Origin: an uncultured Eubacteriales bacterium
GTDB taxonomy: Bacteria > Bacillota > Clostridia > Lachnospirales > Lachnospiraceae
Assembly (NCBI GenBank): GCA_949283695.1
Contig: CASDTX010000018.1
Coordinates: 62,001-126,000 of the forward strand
Length of the DNA: 64,000 nt
Reading direction: 5' to 3'
The translations under genes and the position numbers were made by a program. Shown here in pieces: positions 8,125-20,325 of the stretch. Within the stretch, counting starts at the first letter, position 1, and every line of letters starts with the position of its first letter. Under the pieces are notes generated by a model, which was not told where the DNA came from, did not search any database, and saw only the letters and a program-made list of their open reading frames with translations.

Positions 8125-10605
8125 ATGAGTATCAGACACACAGAGGCACGCGGAACAGAGCCTTATGACCATACATACAGTCTCGGGTATCAGGTGCACC
8201 ACGAGGATTGGTCGCCGTTCCCGCGCGTGAACCGTTTAAGACAGACATTTCTTGACAGGCCTTATGAGATCGATGTAGAGAGACTGCGGCTTGTGACAGA
8301 AGCATACCAGGAGCATCCCGGATGTCCGAAGAAGCTTCAGTGCGCGTATGCTTTTGAGAAGGTTTTGCTCAACGCGACATTGTATCTATATGAAGATGAC
8401 CTGATCCTGGGAGAGATCGCGGCGCCTGCCAAGGCTTCGCCGATCTATCCGGAATTCTCGGTGAACTGGATCATTGACGAGATTCTGCATTCTCCATTCG
8501 AGGAGCGCGAACATGATCAGTTCTATATCCGGAACGACGAAGAGCGGCAGGAGATTCTGGAACTGTGCGCGTGGTGGAAAGGAAAGACGGTAGACGACCT
8601 GATCAACGCCAGACTGGAAGAGGACCAGGCGAAAGGATCGGAAACCGGGGAGAAGATCTTCCAGACCAATCTGTACCACTATGCAGGAACCGGTCATCTC
8701 GCGATTGATTACGCGAAGCTGATGCGCGTGGGCTATGACGGGCTGATCCGGCAGGCAGAAGAACAGATGGCGAAATTGAGCAAAAGAGATCCGGAGTACG
8801 CGGATAAGAGAGACTTCTACCAGGCTGTGATTATCATGCATCAGGCGGCGAAGACGTATATCGGGCGGTACGCGCTTCTGGCAGAGGAGTACGCTGTCCA
8901 CGAGGCGGATGAGAAGAGGCGGGATGAGCTGAAGACGATGGCAGAGAACTGCCGGAAGATCGCGGGGGGAGCGCCGGAGACTTTCTGGCAGGCGCTTCAG
9001 CTGTTTCAGTTCGCAACCTCACTGATTCAGGTGGAAAGCAACGGGCACTCCATCTCTTACGGCCGCATGGATCAGTGGCTCTATCCGTACTATGAGGCTG
9101 ATCTGAAGAACGGTACGATCACCAGGGAGTCTGCTCTGGAACTGCTCGAAGTGGAGTATGTGAAGATGAACAATCCGACCAAGCTCAAAGATAAAGGGAG
9201 CATGGCGGTGCGCAATGGACGGGGATTCGGCGGTGAGAGCCTGACCATCGGCGGAGTGGACCGGGATGGAAATGACGCGACAAACGATCTGACCATGCTC
9301 ATGCTGGAAGCGTCTGCACATACTCGTATGATGAATCCGTGGGTATGTGTGCGGATGCATGAGAATACCCCTTATGAGCTGCAGGTGAAGACCGTGGAGT
9401 GTATCCGCGCAGGATATGGACATCCGAAGATCTTCAACGATGAGCCGGCGATCCGGGGAATGATGCGGAAAGGAATGACACTGGAAGAGGCCAGAGATTA
9501 CTGCGTGGTAGGCTGCGTGGAGATTGATCTTCCGGGCAAAGAGTACGGATGGCATGATGCGGCATATGTGAACACGCCGAAGATGATGGAGATGGTGATC
9601 AACGGCGGACGGTCTCTGAACACGGGCTGGCAGCTTGGGCCGGATACGGGAAGCCTGGATACATATCAGACATTTGAGGAAGTGCTGGACAGTGTGGACC
9701 GGCAGTTCGAGTATTGGACCGATCAGATGTGCAGCAGCCTGAATATCATTGACAACGCGCACCGGGCGCTGAAGCCGGTTCCCTATGTGTCTGCATTTTA
9801 TGAAGATTGTCTGGAATCCGGCAGGGATCTGACCGAGGGCGGGGCGAAATACAACGGAACAGGACCTCAGGCCAGCGGGATGGCTACCTGCGCGGATACT
9901 CTGGCAGCCATTAAGCAGCTTGTTTTCGACGAAAAGAAGTACACCGGCGCAGAACTTCTTCAGGCGGTTAAGGACAACTGGAAAGGCCATGAGAAATTAT
10001 ACGCCCTTGTGAACAGTTCCAAAGTGCATCACTACGGAAATGACGACGATTATGCGGATGAACTTTTCAAGTATATGTTTGAGTGCTACTGCAGGCACAT
10101 CCGGGGCAGGAAGAATCCGAGAGGCGGAGAGTTCAGCCCGGGCGTATACTCTGTCAATGCCAATGTGGCCATGGGACTGAATACCAATGCCTCGGTGGAC
10201 GGCCGCAGGAAAGGCGAGGCGATCTCCGATAATATGGGACCGGTTCATACAGATGCCGGATCTCATGATATAAAAGGGCCGACTGCTCTGGTCAATTCCC
10301 TGACCAAGGTAGACCACAGCCTGGCCACAAACGGGACACTGATGAATCTCAGATTCCCGGAAGAAGCGGTGGCGGGCATAGAAGGCCGGGATAACCTGGT
10401 AAGCTTTATTGAGGAATACATCGCGAAGAAAGCAATGCACGTACAGTTCAACATTATGAGTGCCGCCACTATGAGAGCGGCGCAGAAGAAACCGGAGGAC
10501 TATAAGGATATGCTTGTGCGAGTGGCCGGGTACAGCGCATACTTCGTAGAACTTGGGAAACCGCTTCAGAAGGATCTGATTCAGCGGACAGAATTACATT
10601 TTTAA
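8125..10605 (+). CDS. Glycyl-radical diol/glycerol dehydratase-like enzyme
   Basis: This 826-residue enzyme has the radical site RVAGYSAYF with G802, and the thiyl/base pair C464 and E466 in GCVE. Residues matching those I recall for Clostridium butyricum glycerol dehydratase are all present: H191 (in GTGH), H308-S309 (in NGHSISYGRMDQ), E466 and D478. This points to elimination of water from a vicinal diol without B12. With the iron alcohol dehydrogenase downstream and glycerol genes upstream, glycerol to 3-hydroxypropionaldehyde is the best guess. 1,2-propanediol or dihydroxypropanesulfonate dehydration remain possible, since characterised loci for both can look alike. No microcompartment shell genes are nearby. 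The start at 8125 follows CAGGAGGGAAG. Confidence 0.85.
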   Translation: MSIRHTEARGTEPYDHTYSLGYQVHHEDWSPFPRVNRLRQTFLDRPYEIDVERLRLVTEAYQEHPGCPKKLQCAYAFEKVLLNATLYLYEDDLILGEIAAPAKASPIYPEFSVNWIIDEILHSPFEEREHDQFYIRNDEERQEILELCAWWKGKTVDDLINARLEEDQAKGSETGEKIFQTNLYHYAGTGHLAIDYAKLMRVGYDGLIRQAEEQMAKLSKRDPEYADKRDFYQAVIIMHQAAKTYIGRYALLAEEYAVHEADEKRRDELKTMAENCRKIAGGAPETFWQALQLFQFATSLIQVESNGHSISYGRMDQWLYPYYEADLKNGTITRESALELLEVEYVKMNNPTKLKDKGSMAVRNGRGFGGESLTIGGVDRDGNDATNDLTMLMLEASAHTRMMNPWVCVRMHENTPYELQVKTVECIRAGYGHPKIFNDEPAIRGMMRKGMTLEEARDYCVVGCVEIDLPGKEYGWHDAAYVNTPKMMEMVINGGRSLNTGWQLGPDTGSLDTYQTFEEVLDSVDRQFEYWTDQMCSSLNIIDNAHRALKPVPYVSAFYEDCLESGRDLTEGGAKYNGTGPQASGMATCADTLAAIKQLVFDEKKYTGAELLQAVKDNWKGHEKLYALVNSSKVHHYGNDDDYADELFKYMFECYCRHIRGRKNPRGGEFSPGVYSVNANVAMGLNTNASVDGRRKGEAISDNMGPVHTDAGSHDIKGPTALVNSLTKVDHSLATNGTLMNLRFPEEAVAGIEGRDNLVSFIEEYIAKKAMHVQFNIMSAATMRAAQKKPEDYKDMLVRVAGYSAYFVELGKPLQKDLIQRTELHF

Positions 10606-10636
10606 TTGCCTGGGACAGGTGTAAGGAGAGAGGATC

Positions 10637-11785
10637 ATGAAAGAGTTCAGATTTAAAATACCGCAGAATATTGAGTTTGGAATGGGGAGCCTTGCGAAGC
10701 TTCCGGAGATTTTAGCAGAGTGTGGATCAGAACATGTTTTTCTGATATCCGACCGTGGTCTGGAGAAGATCGGAGTGGTCAAGAAGGTCCGGGACATTAT
10801 CGAAAACGGCGGGATCCGGTGTACGGCTTATCTCGATGTACAGCCCAATCCGACCGTGGATATTGTGAATGAAGCCGCTGTATTATATCAAGAATGCGGG
10901 GCAGCAGGCATCGTCGCGCTTGGCGGCGGCAGTCCCATGGATGTGGCAAAGACAGTGGGTGTTCTGGTGAATTACGGAGGCAAGATTACAGATTACGAAG
11001 GCAACCACAAAGTGCCGGGACCGATTGTCCCGATCATCGCGATCCCGACGACCGCGGGAACCGGAAGTGAAGTGACAGCCTCAGCGGTGATCACGGATGA
11101 GTCCAGAAACTATAAGTTCTCGGTCTTCAGCTATGAGATCCTGCCCAGATATGCTGTGCTGGATCCGGAGCTGATCATGACGGCGCCGGCCTCTATCGCG
11201 GCCTCCTGCGGGGTGGATGCACTGATTCACGCGATAGAAGCATATATCTCCAGGAATGCCACGCCGTTCTCAGACGCTATGGCTGAGAAAGCGATGGAAC
11301 TGATCGGAGCAAATCTGCGCCGATTCGTGGCGAACCGGGCAGATGAAGAAGCCGCGTGCGCGATGATGGCAGGGTGCAATTTCGCGGGGATTGCGTTCGC
11401 CTGGGCGCGGCTTGGCAATGTGCACGCCATGAGTCATCCGGTGAGCGCATACTTCCATGTGCCCCACGGGGTGGCAAACTCGATCCTCCTGCCCACGGTT
11501 CTGGAGTACAATGCACTGGCGGATCAGGGGCGTTACAGAGTGATTTATAACTATATCTGCCAGGGGGAAAAAGCAGGGGATGAGTTCCGGCCGGAGATGC
11601 TGGCAGAGGAGGTGCGCAGGCTGAATGATGCGCTGGGGATCCCGCGGACACTTTCTGAAGTAGGAGTGACAGAGGATAAGATCCCCGAGATGGCTGAGGA
11701 TGCTATGAAGAGCGGAAATATCCCTGCGAATCCGCGGCAGACGACCGAAAAAGAGATTACAGAACTGTACAGAAAAGCAATGTAA
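10637..11785 (+). CDS. Iron-containing alcohol dehydrogenase, 1,3-propanediol dehydrogenase-like
   Basis: A 382-residue group III alcohol dehydrogenase expected to reduce the aldehyde made by the upstream dehydratase with NADH. The NAD loop GGGSPMDVAKT and TTAGTGSEVT are present, and the Fe ligands lie in DALIHAIEAY and the HAMSHP...HVPHG stretch. Its N-terminus (FKIPQNIEFGMGS) resembles DhaT-type enzymes. It starts 31 bases after the dehydratase stop with GGAGAGAGG in front, so it is in the same operon, and a terminator follows. If the dehydratase uses dihydroxypropanesulfonate, this would instead be a 3-sulfopropionaldehyde reductase. Confidence 0.88.
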   Translation: MKEFRFKIPQNIEFGMGSLAKLPEILAECGSEHVFLISDRGLEKIGVVKKVRDIIENGGIRCTAYLDVQPNPTVDIVNEAAVLYQECGAAGIVALGGGSPMDVAKTVGVLVNYGGKITDYEGNHKVPGPIVPIIAIPTTAGTGSEVTASAVITDESRNYKFSVFSYEILPRYAVLDPELIMTAPASIAASCGVDALIHAIEAYISRNATPFSDAMAEKAMELIGANLRRFVANRADEEAACAMMAGCNFAGIAFAWARLGNVHAMSHPVSAYFHVPHGVANSILLPTVLEYNALADQGRYRVIYNYICQGEKAGDEFRPEMLAEEVRRLNDALGIPRTLSEVGVTEDKIPEMAEDAMKSGNIPANPRQTTEKEITELYRKAM

Positions 11786-11806
11786 CATACGAAATACTGC
11801 TTTATG

Positions 11807-11866
11807 ACTGCCGGATGTGCGAGATATGACAGGTGGAGGCTTGATCTGCGCGCACCGGCAGTTTTT
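11807..11866 (+). terminator. Terminator of the glycyl-radical operon
   Basis: An 8-bp arm ACTGCCGG (11807-11814) pairs with CCGGCAGT (11855-11862) and is followed directly by TTTT. The 40-base loop can add further pairs next to the stem. Confidence 0.7.
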
Positions 11867-11910
11867 CATATATAAGTTATTAGTGATTATAAAAAATACT
11901 AATAAATGCT

Positions 11911-11938
11911 TTGAATATTTGAAAGTCTGTTATATAAT
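11911..11938 (+). promoter_or_regulatory. Candidate promoter of the V-ATPase operon
   Basis: TTGAAT (11911-11916) and TATAAT (11933-11938) are separated by 16 bases, about 110 bases before the first V-ATPase gene, in an AT-rich stretch. Confidence 0.6.
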
Positions 11939-12049
11939 GGCACTAGACTCCGATGTTAAGATTTCGTTAAAACTTTCTCTTGCATGAAGCAGGGGAGTTT
12001 TGGAAAAACTAAGGAGAAAAAGTCTGCCGGGAAAGGTGGTGCATAGATT

Positions 12050-12358
12050 ATGGTAGAAGAGACGATTCGGTCGATCCGGGAGACGGAGAATCAGGCGGAC
12101 GAGATCGTAAGAACAGCCGAAGAGCGGAGCCTTGCGATTCTCGAGGAAGCGAAGAAGCAGGCGGAGCAGACAGCGGCGGAACTGACAGGCCGCGCGAAGG
12201 CGGAAGCTCTGGCATCCGCGGAGCGGGCGAAGGAAGAGGGCGGCCGCGCGGAAGAAGCCTCAGCTGAGGAGATCGAGAAGGATATCCGGGCGCTGAAGGA
12301 CCTTGCTCTTGTGAGAGAGAAAGAGGCGGTCAATCTCGTGATCTCACTTCTCGCCTGA
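12050..12358 (+). CDS. ntpH: V-type ATPase subunit H/G-like peripheral-stalk coiled coil
   Basis: A 102-residue, highly charged, Ala/Glu/Lys-rich protein that looks like one continuous coiled coil, as expected for the peripheral-stalk G/H subunit that pairs with subunit E. It is the first gene of the operon, the place held by the small stalk gene in Enterococcus hirae and archaea. Sequence conservation in this family is poor, so the identity rests mainly on position and composition. The ribosome site GAAAGGTGG lies somewhat far from the ATG. Confidence 0.82.
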   Translation: MVEETIRSIRETENQADEIVRTAEERSLAILEEAKKQAEQTAAELTGRAKAEALASAERAKEEGGRAEEASAEEIEKDIRALKDLALVREKEAVNLVISLLA

Positions 12359-12414
12359 GCAGGAATGAATGATGAAAGAACGCATATTACAATGCAGACG
12401 GGAGGGATAAGTAA

Positions 12415-14918
<2,504 letters not shown>

Positions 14919-14982
14919 CAGTTTGGCCGTGCCGAACGGAGGAAAATAGAAGGAAAGAAGCAAAATAAAAGGAGAACAAGAC

Positions 14983-15576
14983 ATGGGTGGACTGGATAAA
15001 ATGAAATCCCGGATTCTCGAGGAAGCGAACCACTCTGCGCAGGAGATCATCGCGAAGGCCGAAGCCGAAGCAGAAACCATCGTGAAGGCGGCGAAGGCCG
15101 AGGCCGAAGCCGGTGCCGCGAAGATCTCAGAGAAGGCGGAGCGGGATGCAGCCGACTATGCCAAACGCGTGGAGTCCTCTCTGGATATGCGCAGGAAGCA
15201 GGCATATCTCGCGGCGAAGCGGGAGGTGATCAGCACTGTGCTGGACAAGGCGTACGACACCGTGATGAATCTGGATGTGAATGAGTATTTTGATATGCTC
15301 GAGAAAATGCTGGAGAGCTATGTCCTTCCGGAAGAAGGAGTGATCTGTTTCTCCAAGAGAGATCTTGAGCGGATGCCGGAAGGCTTCTCCGGAAAGATCC
15401 GGACAATCGCCGCCGCAAAGGGCGGGAGCCTGACGCTGGCGGACAAGGCGTGGGATATCGACGGAGGATTTCTCCTCGTGTACGGCGGTATCGAAGAGAA
15501 CTGTACGATAAAGGCAGTGTTCGACTCGAAGAGAGAGGAACTGTCAGATCAGGTGAACAGGCTTTTGTTCGGATAA
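14983..15576 (+). CDS. ntpE: V-type ATPase subunit E (peripheral stalk)
   Basis: A 197-residue stalk subunit. The N-terminal ~90 residues are an Ala/Glu/Lys coiled coil (EIIAKAEAEAETIVKAAKAE), and the C-terminal half is a compact globular domain ending in LSDQVNRLLFG that docks on the A3B3 head. It pairs with the H/G-like product of the first operon gene. A GGAGAACAAG ribosome site precedes the ATG. Confidence 0.93.
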   Translation: MGGLDKMKSRILEEANHSAQEIIAKAEAEAETIVKAAKAEAEAGAAKISEKAERDAADYAKRVESSLDMRRKQAYLAAKREVISTVLDKAYDTVMNLDVNEYFDMLEKMLESYVLPEEGVICFSKRDLERMPEGFSGKIRTIAAAKGGSLTLADKAWDIDGGFLLVYGGIEENCTIKAVFDSKREELSDQVNRLLFG

Positions 15577-15600
15577 TCGCAGCCGTAAGGAGGGTTTAAC

Positions 15601-16572
15601 TTGGGTAATACGAAATATACTTATGCGGTTGCGCGCATCCGTGCGCTGGAGGTGGCGCTGTTTTCCGATGCGGTCATTGAGCAGCTCCTGGCATGCAGAA
15701 CAGCGGAGCAGGCGCTGCAGTTCGTGATCGAGAAAGGCTGGGGCGATGTGTCTTCTGATGCGGATATGGACGCAGTCTTAAAGCGTGAGGAAGAGAAGAC
15801 CTGGGAAGTCATCCGCGACGTGGCGCCGGATATGAGCGTGTTCGATGTGCTGTCCTACCCGAAGCTGTACCATAACTTAAAGGCAGCGATCAAGGAGGTC
15901 TGCACGGAGACGAAGAACCCGGGCATCTTCTATGATGACTGCACGATCCCGGGCCGGGAGATGCTTCAGATCATTGAGAATCGGGAGTTCTCCAGACTTC
16001 CGGGAAGCATGAGCCGGGTGGCGGAGGAGGCGTTTGAGACGCTGCTTCACACGAGGGATGGGCAGCTCTGCGATATCATGATCGACAAGGCGGCGCTGGA
16101 AGCCATTTATGAGGCGGGCAGACGCTCCGGAGAGCCGATCATTGAGGACTACGCGGACACCACGGTAGCCATCGCGGATATTAAGATCGCGGTGCGTTCC
16201 CAGAAGACTGGAAAGAGCGCGGACTTCATGCGCAGCGCCATGGCGCAGTGCCGGAGCCTGAATGCAGAACAGCTGATCCGGGCAGCGCTCTCAGGTGCTG
16301 ATGAGATTGCACAGTATCTGGAAGGAACTGCCTACGCAGGCGGAGCGGACGCTCTGAGAGAATCTGCCTCAGCCTTTGAGCGCTGGTGCGACAACCGTAT
16401 GATAGAGACATTAAAACCACAGAAATATGAGACATTTTCCGTAGGTCCCCTGCTTGGGTACCTGATTGCAAGAGAGAATGAGATCAAGACAGTTCGGATT
16501 ATTCTGACCGGAAAACAGAACGGCTTTCCGGATGATGCGATCCGGGAAAGGATAAGGGAGATGTATGTATAA
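15601..16572 (+). CDS. ntpC: V-type ATPase subunit C/d (rotor coupling)
   Basis: This 323-residue all-helical subunit sits on the K ring as a socket for the central axle. It opens NTKYTYAVARIRALE, typical of the family, and contains YPKLYHNLKAAIKE. The start codon is TTG at 15601, supported by AAGGAGGG eight bases upstream. Its 3' end overlaps subunit F by 8 bases. Confidence 0.94.
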   Translation: MGNTKYTYAVARIRALEVALFSDAVIEQLLACRTAEQALQFVIEKGWGDVSSDADMDAVLKREEEKTWEVIRDVAPDMSVFDVLSYPKLYHNLKAAIKEVCTETKNPGIFYDDCTIPGREMLQIIENREFSRLPGSMSRVAEEAFETLLHTRDGQLCDIMIDKAALEAIYEAGRRSGEPIIEDYADTTVAIADIKIAVRSQKTGKSADFMRSAMAQCRSLNAEQLIRAALSGADEIAQYLEGTAYAGGADALRESASAFERWCDNRMIETLKPQKYETFSVGPLLGYLIARENEIKTVRIILTGKQNGFPDDAIRERIREMYV

Positions 16573-16888
16573 GATTGCAGTGATCGGCGACTATGACAGC
16601 ATCTACGGGTTCGCCACATTGGGCCTGAGCATCTGCCCTGTGAAGACCCGGGAAGAAGCGCGCGACAAGCTCAGACAGCTGGCGGAAGGTGATTATGGGA
16701 TCATCTATATTACCGAGAAGACGGCGGCAGAGATCGGAAGCGCGCTGGATGAGTATCGTGAGAGGACGCTGCCGGCGATCATCCAGATCCCGGGCGTGTC
16801 CGGCAACACCGGAGCCGGAGTGGAAGGCGTGAAGAAGACCGTGGAGCAGGCGGTCGGGTCAGATATTCTGTTTGGAGGAGTAAGCTAA
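16565..16888 (+). CDS. ntpF: V-type ATPase subunit F (central stalk)
   Basis: A 107-residue alpha/beta protein ([20 protein letters not shown]) that binds the D axle. In Enterococcus nomenclature the equivalent is NtpG. The ATG overlaps the end of subunit C, and the last base overlaps the ATG of subunit A (TAATG), so translation is coupled through C-F-A. Confidence 0.93.
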   Translation: MYKIAVIGDYDSIYGFATLGLSICPVKTREEARDKLRQLAEGDYGIIYITEKTAAEIGSALDEYRERTLPAIIQIPGVSGNTGAGVEGVKKTVEQAVGSDILFGGVS

Positions 16889-18654
16889 TGAGCACAGGAG
16901 TGATTAAGAAAGTCGCAGGACCTCTTGTTATCGCAGAGGGAATGCGCGATGCAAATATGTTTGACGTGGTCCGTGTGTCGAATCAGCGTCTCATCGGGGA
17001 GATCATCGAGATGCACGGCGACGAGGCGTCGATCCAGGTCTATGAGGAGACTTCCGGACTGGGCCCCGGCGAGCCGGTAGAGTCCATGGAAGTTCCCATG
17101 TCTGTCGAGCTGGGACCGGGACTGATCACCAGTATCTACGACGGGATCCAGAGACCGCTGGACGACATCATGAAAGTATCAGGGAACAACTTAAAGCGCG
17201 GTGTGGAAGTGCCGTCCTTAAAGCGTGACCTGAAGTGGGAGTTCGTTCCCACGGTGAAACCGGGAGACGAAGTGGAGGCAGGCGATGTGATCGGTACGGT
17301 TCAGGAGACGGTGCTGGTACAGCAGAAGATCATGGTGCCCTACGGCGTGAAAGGTACGATCAAAGAGATCAAAGCCGGAGAGTTCACAGTCGAGGAAGTC
17401 GTGGCTGTGGTTGAGACGGAGAAGGGCGAGCAGGAGCTTACCCTGATGCAGAAGTGGCCGGTGCGCCGCGGACGTCCGTATCAGAAGAAACTGCCGCCGG
17501 AGATGCCTCTTGTGACAGGACAGCGTGTCATCGATACGTTCTTCCCCATCGCGAAGGGCGGCGTGGCAGCAGTGCCTGGCCCCTTCGGAAGCGGCAAGAC
17601 GGTGATCCAGCATCAGCTCGCGAAGTGGGCGGAAGCTGACATCGTGGTTTATATCGGCTGCGGCGAGCGCGGGAATGAGATGACAGACGTTCTGAATGAA
17701 TTCCCGGAACTGAAAGACCCGAAGACAGGACAGCCTCTGATGCAGAGAACGGTCCTGATCGCGAATACGTCGGATATGCCTGTGGCTGCCCGTGAGGCGT
17801 CGATTTATACAGGCATCACCATCGCAGAATATTTCCGTGATATGGGATATTCTGTGGCATTGATGGCAGACTCTACCTCCCGCTGGGCAGAGGCCCTTCG
17901 TGAGATGTCCGGACGTCTGGAAGAGATGCCCGGTGAAGAAGGCTACCCGGCTTATCTGGGAAGCCGTCTGGCACAGTTCTACGAGCGCGCGGGCCATGTG
18001 ATCTCTCTTGGCAGGGAGGGGCGCGAAGGTGCTCTGTCTGTCATCGGGGCGGTATCTCCTCCGGGCGGAGATACATCGGAGCCGGTATCCCAGGCGACGC
18101 TGCGTATCGTGAAAGTGTTCTGGGGACTGGATTCTGCGCTGGCGTATAAGAGACATTTCCCGGCTATCAACTGGCTGAACAGTTATTCTCTGTATCTGGA
18201 TGATATGGAGAAATGGTTTAACGGCAATGTGGCTGAGGACTGGATGAGCGGCCGCCAGAAGATGATGACGCTGCTCCAGGAAGAGGCGGAGCTGGAAGAG
18301 ATCGTGAAGATGGTCGGTATGGACGCGCTTTCACCGGGAGACCGGCTGAAGATGGAAGCGGCGCGCTCGATCCGAGAGGACTTCCTGCACCAGAACTCCT
18401 TCCACGAAGTAGACACGTATACTTCACTGAAGAAGCAGCACATGATGATGCTTCTTGTAAATGCGTTCTATGACCGCGCGACAGAGGCGCTGGCCCAGGG
18501 GGCTTCCCTGCAGAAGCTGATCTCCATGCCGGTGCGGGAGCAGATCGGACGTTTCAAATATGTTCACGAGGACGCGCTGGACGAAGAGTATCAGAAAGTA
18601 GATGAAGAATTAAGCGCACAGATCGCCAACGCATTTGTAAAGGAGGAACGGTAA
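16888..18654 (+). CDS. ntpA: V-type ATPase catalytic subunit A
   Basis: The 588-residue catalytic subunit. The P-loop GPFGSGKT is at 231-238, followed by a catalytic-Glu region ([12 protein letters not shown]) and the [12 protein letters not shown] and [11 protein letters not shown] motifs. The ~90-residue insertion before the P-loop that separates V/A-type A subunits from F1 beta is present ([16 protein letters not shown]). Three copies alternate with subunit B in the cytoplasmic head. Confidence 0.97.
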   Translation: MSTGVIKKVAGPLVIAEGMRDANMFDVVRVSNQRLIGEIIEMHGDEASIQVYEETSGLGPGEPVESMEVPMSVELGPGLITSIYDGIQRPLDDIMKVSGNNLKRGVEVPSLKRDLKWEFVPTVKPGDEVEAGDVIGTVQETVLVQQKIMVPYGVKGTIKEIKAGEFTVEEVVAVVETEKGEQELTLMQKWPVRRGRPYQKKLPPEMPLVTGQRVIDTFFPIAKGGVAAVPGPFGSGKTVIQHQLAKWAEADIVVYIGCGERGNEMTDVLNEFPELKDPKTGQPLMQRTVLIANTSDMPVAAREASIYTGITIAEYFRDMGYSVALMADSTSRWAEALREMSGRLEEMPGEEGYPAYLGSRLAQFYERAGHVISLGREGREGALSVIGAVSPPGGDTSEPVSQATLRIVKVFWGLDSALAYKRHFPAINWLNSYSLYLDDMEKWFNGNVAEDWMSGRQKMMTLLQEEAELEEIVKMVGMDALSPGDRLKMEAARSIREDFLHQNSFHEVDTYTSLKKQHMMMLLVNAFYDRATEALAQGASLQKLISMPVREQIGRFKYVHEDALDEEYQKVDEELSAQIANAFVKEER

Positions 18655-20025
18655 ATGCCGAAAGAGTACAGAACTATACAGGAAGTCGCCGGACCGCTGA
18701 TGCTTGTGCGCGGCGTTCAGGGCGTGACATATGACGAGCTGGGCGAGATCGAGCTTGCCAGCGGAGAGACAAGGCGCTGCAAGGTGCTTGAGGTAAACGG
18801 AAGCGATGTTCTCGTACAGCTCTTCGAGAGCTCTACGGGAATCAATCTTTCCAACAGCAAGGTGCGGTTCCTGGGACGGAGCATGGAGCTTGGCGTATCG
18901 GAAGATATGCTGGGCCGTGTCTTCGACGGACTGGGACGCCCCATCGACGACGGTCCGGAGATCCTTCCCGACGCGCGGATGGATATCAACGGTCTGCCCA
19001 TGAATCCGGCGGCCAGAAGCTATCCGGAGGAGTTCATCCAGACCGGTGTGTCCGCCATCGATGGACTGAACACGCTGGTCCGCGGCCAGAAGCTGCCGAT
19101 CTTCTCCGCGTCAGGTCTTCCTCATGCACAGCTTGCCGCACAGATCGCCAGACAGGCGAAAGTACTGGGGACGGACGAGAACTTTGCCGTAGTATTCGCG
19201 GCGATGGGTATTACGTTCGAGGAATCCAACTTCTTCGTAGAGAGTTTCCGTCAGACCGGAGCACTGGACCGTACCGTGCTCTTCATCAACCTGGCGAATG
19301 ACCCGGCGATCGAACGTATCGCAACACCGAAGATGGCTCTGACAGCGGCAGAGTATCTTGCGTTCGAGAAAGAGATGCATGTCCTTGTGATCCTGACCGA
19401 TATCACCAACTACGCGGACGCGCTCCGTGAGGTGTCCGCAGCCCGTAAGGAAGTGCCGGGACGCCGCGGATATCCGGGATATATGTACACGGACCTTGCG
19501 ACAATCTACGAGAGGGCAGGCAGACAGAACGGGAAGAAGGGAAGTATCACTATGATCCCGATCCTGACCATGCCTGAGGATGATAAGACCCATCCCATCC
19601 CTGACCTGACCGGATATATCACCGAAGGACAGATCATCTTAAGCCGTGAACTGTACAGAAAGGGCGTTACACCGCCCATTGACGTACTGCCGTCCCTGTC
19701 CCGTCTGAAAGATAAAGGAATCGGCGAGGGCAAGACCCGGGCAGATCACTCCAATACCATGAACCAGCTCTTCGCAGCGTATGCCCGCGGAAAAGACGCG
19801 AAAGAGCTCATGGTCATCCTGGGAGAAGCAGCGCTGACCGAGATCGACCTGATGTACGCGAAGTTTGCTGATGCGTTCGAGCAGGAATACGTATCCCAGG
19901 GATACAACACAGACCGCGGGATCGAAGAGACACTGGACATCGGCTGGAAACTGCTAAGAATGCTGCCGCGGACAGAGCTGAAACGAATCGACGATAAATA
20001 TTTGGATATGTACTATGACGCATAG
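18655..20025 (+). CDS. ntpB: V-type ATPase subunit B (non-catalytic)
   Basis: The 456-residue non-catalytic partner of subunit A; it starts one base after the stop of A with AAGGAGG inside the end of A. It lacks a canonical P-loop (the region reads [20 protein letters not shown]), as expected. [20 protein letters not shown] is the family signature. Unlike every other junction in this operon, B is followed by a 300-base gap before D. Confidence 0.97.
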   Translation: MPKEYRTIQEVAGPLMLVRGVQGVTYDELGEIELASGETRRCKVLEVNGSDVLVQLFESSTGINLSNSKVRFLGRSMELGVSEDMLGRVFDGLGRPIDDGPEILPDARMDINGLPMNPAARSYPEEFIQTGVSAIDGLNTLVRGQKLPIFSASGLPHAQLAAQIARQAKVLGTDENFAVVFAAMGITFEESNFFVESFRQTGALDRTVLFINLANDPAIERIATPKMALTAAEYLAFEKEMHVLVILTDITNYADALREVSAARKEVPGRRGYPGYMYTDLATIYERAGRQNGKKGSITMIPILTMPEDDKTHPIPDLTGYITEGQIILSRELYRKGVTPPIDVLPSLSRLKDKGIGEGKTRADHSNTMNQLFAAYARGKDAKELMVILGEAALTEIDLMYAKFADAFEQEYVSQGYNTDRGIEETLDIGWKLLRMLPRTELKRIDDKYLDMYYDA

Positions 20026-20039
20026 CAGTTCCGCGGTGC

Positions 20040-20099
20040 ACATGCGGCAAGAAAAGCGGGTATAAGCTTGCTTATAAAAGCGCTTTTCTTGCCGCATGT
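20040..20099 (+). repeat. Long perfect hairpin inside the V-ATPase operon
   Basis: A 19-bp perfect inverted repeat (20040-20058 with 20081-20099) encloses a second 7-bp palindrome (TATAAGC...GCTTATA) in its loop. It starts 15 bases after the subunit B stop. No T-run follows, so full termination is unlikely; processing, stabilisation of the upstream mRNA or attenuation of D are the likely effects. Confidence 0.85.
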
Positions 20100-20101
20100 A
20101 T

Positions 20102-20280
20102 AGGGCGGTCAGCCCGCAGCGAGATGAAGCGAAGCGGAATCGAGCTGACGCGGAACGGACGAAGCGACAGGGCGGTCAGCCCGCAGCGATGCATTGAACA
20201 CTTGGCGAGGTCTTTTCGAGCCTAGTGAGAAAGTATGCAGAGCAGAAGAAGCGAAGCGGAATCGAGCTGGCGCGGAACGG
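20102..20280 (+). repeat. Two interleaved repeat pairs between V-ATPase subunits B and D
   Basis: A 21-base unit occurs exactly at 20102-20122 and 20169-20189, and a 33-base unit occurs at 20126-20158 and 20248-20280 with one difference. Both units are purine-rich with GAAGCGAAGCGGAATCGAG-type wording. No coding sequence with a ribosome site is seen here, so the 20026-20325 gap is repeat DNA. It resembles a dispersed intergenic repeat rather than an insertion sequence, since no transposase is present. Confidence 0.8.
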
Positions 20281-20325
20281 CTGGTGCAGCTGAAGGGATG
20301 ATAGAATATTTAAGGAGGTGGCGTT

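Noticed and set aside
8125-10605. Reading the glycyl-radical enzyme as an isethionate-type sulfite lyase or a choline lyase
   Set aside because: Overall size fits isethionate lyase, but the position where I recall a sulfonate-binding Arg is H185 here, and the GHS and D478 polyol contacts favour a diol dehydratase. The choice is not final.
20100-20320. Possible small protein encoded by the repeats between V-ATPase B and D
   Set aside because: A frame exists but has no start with a ribosome site, and the repeated Ser/Arg/Lys wording follows from the DNA repeat itself.
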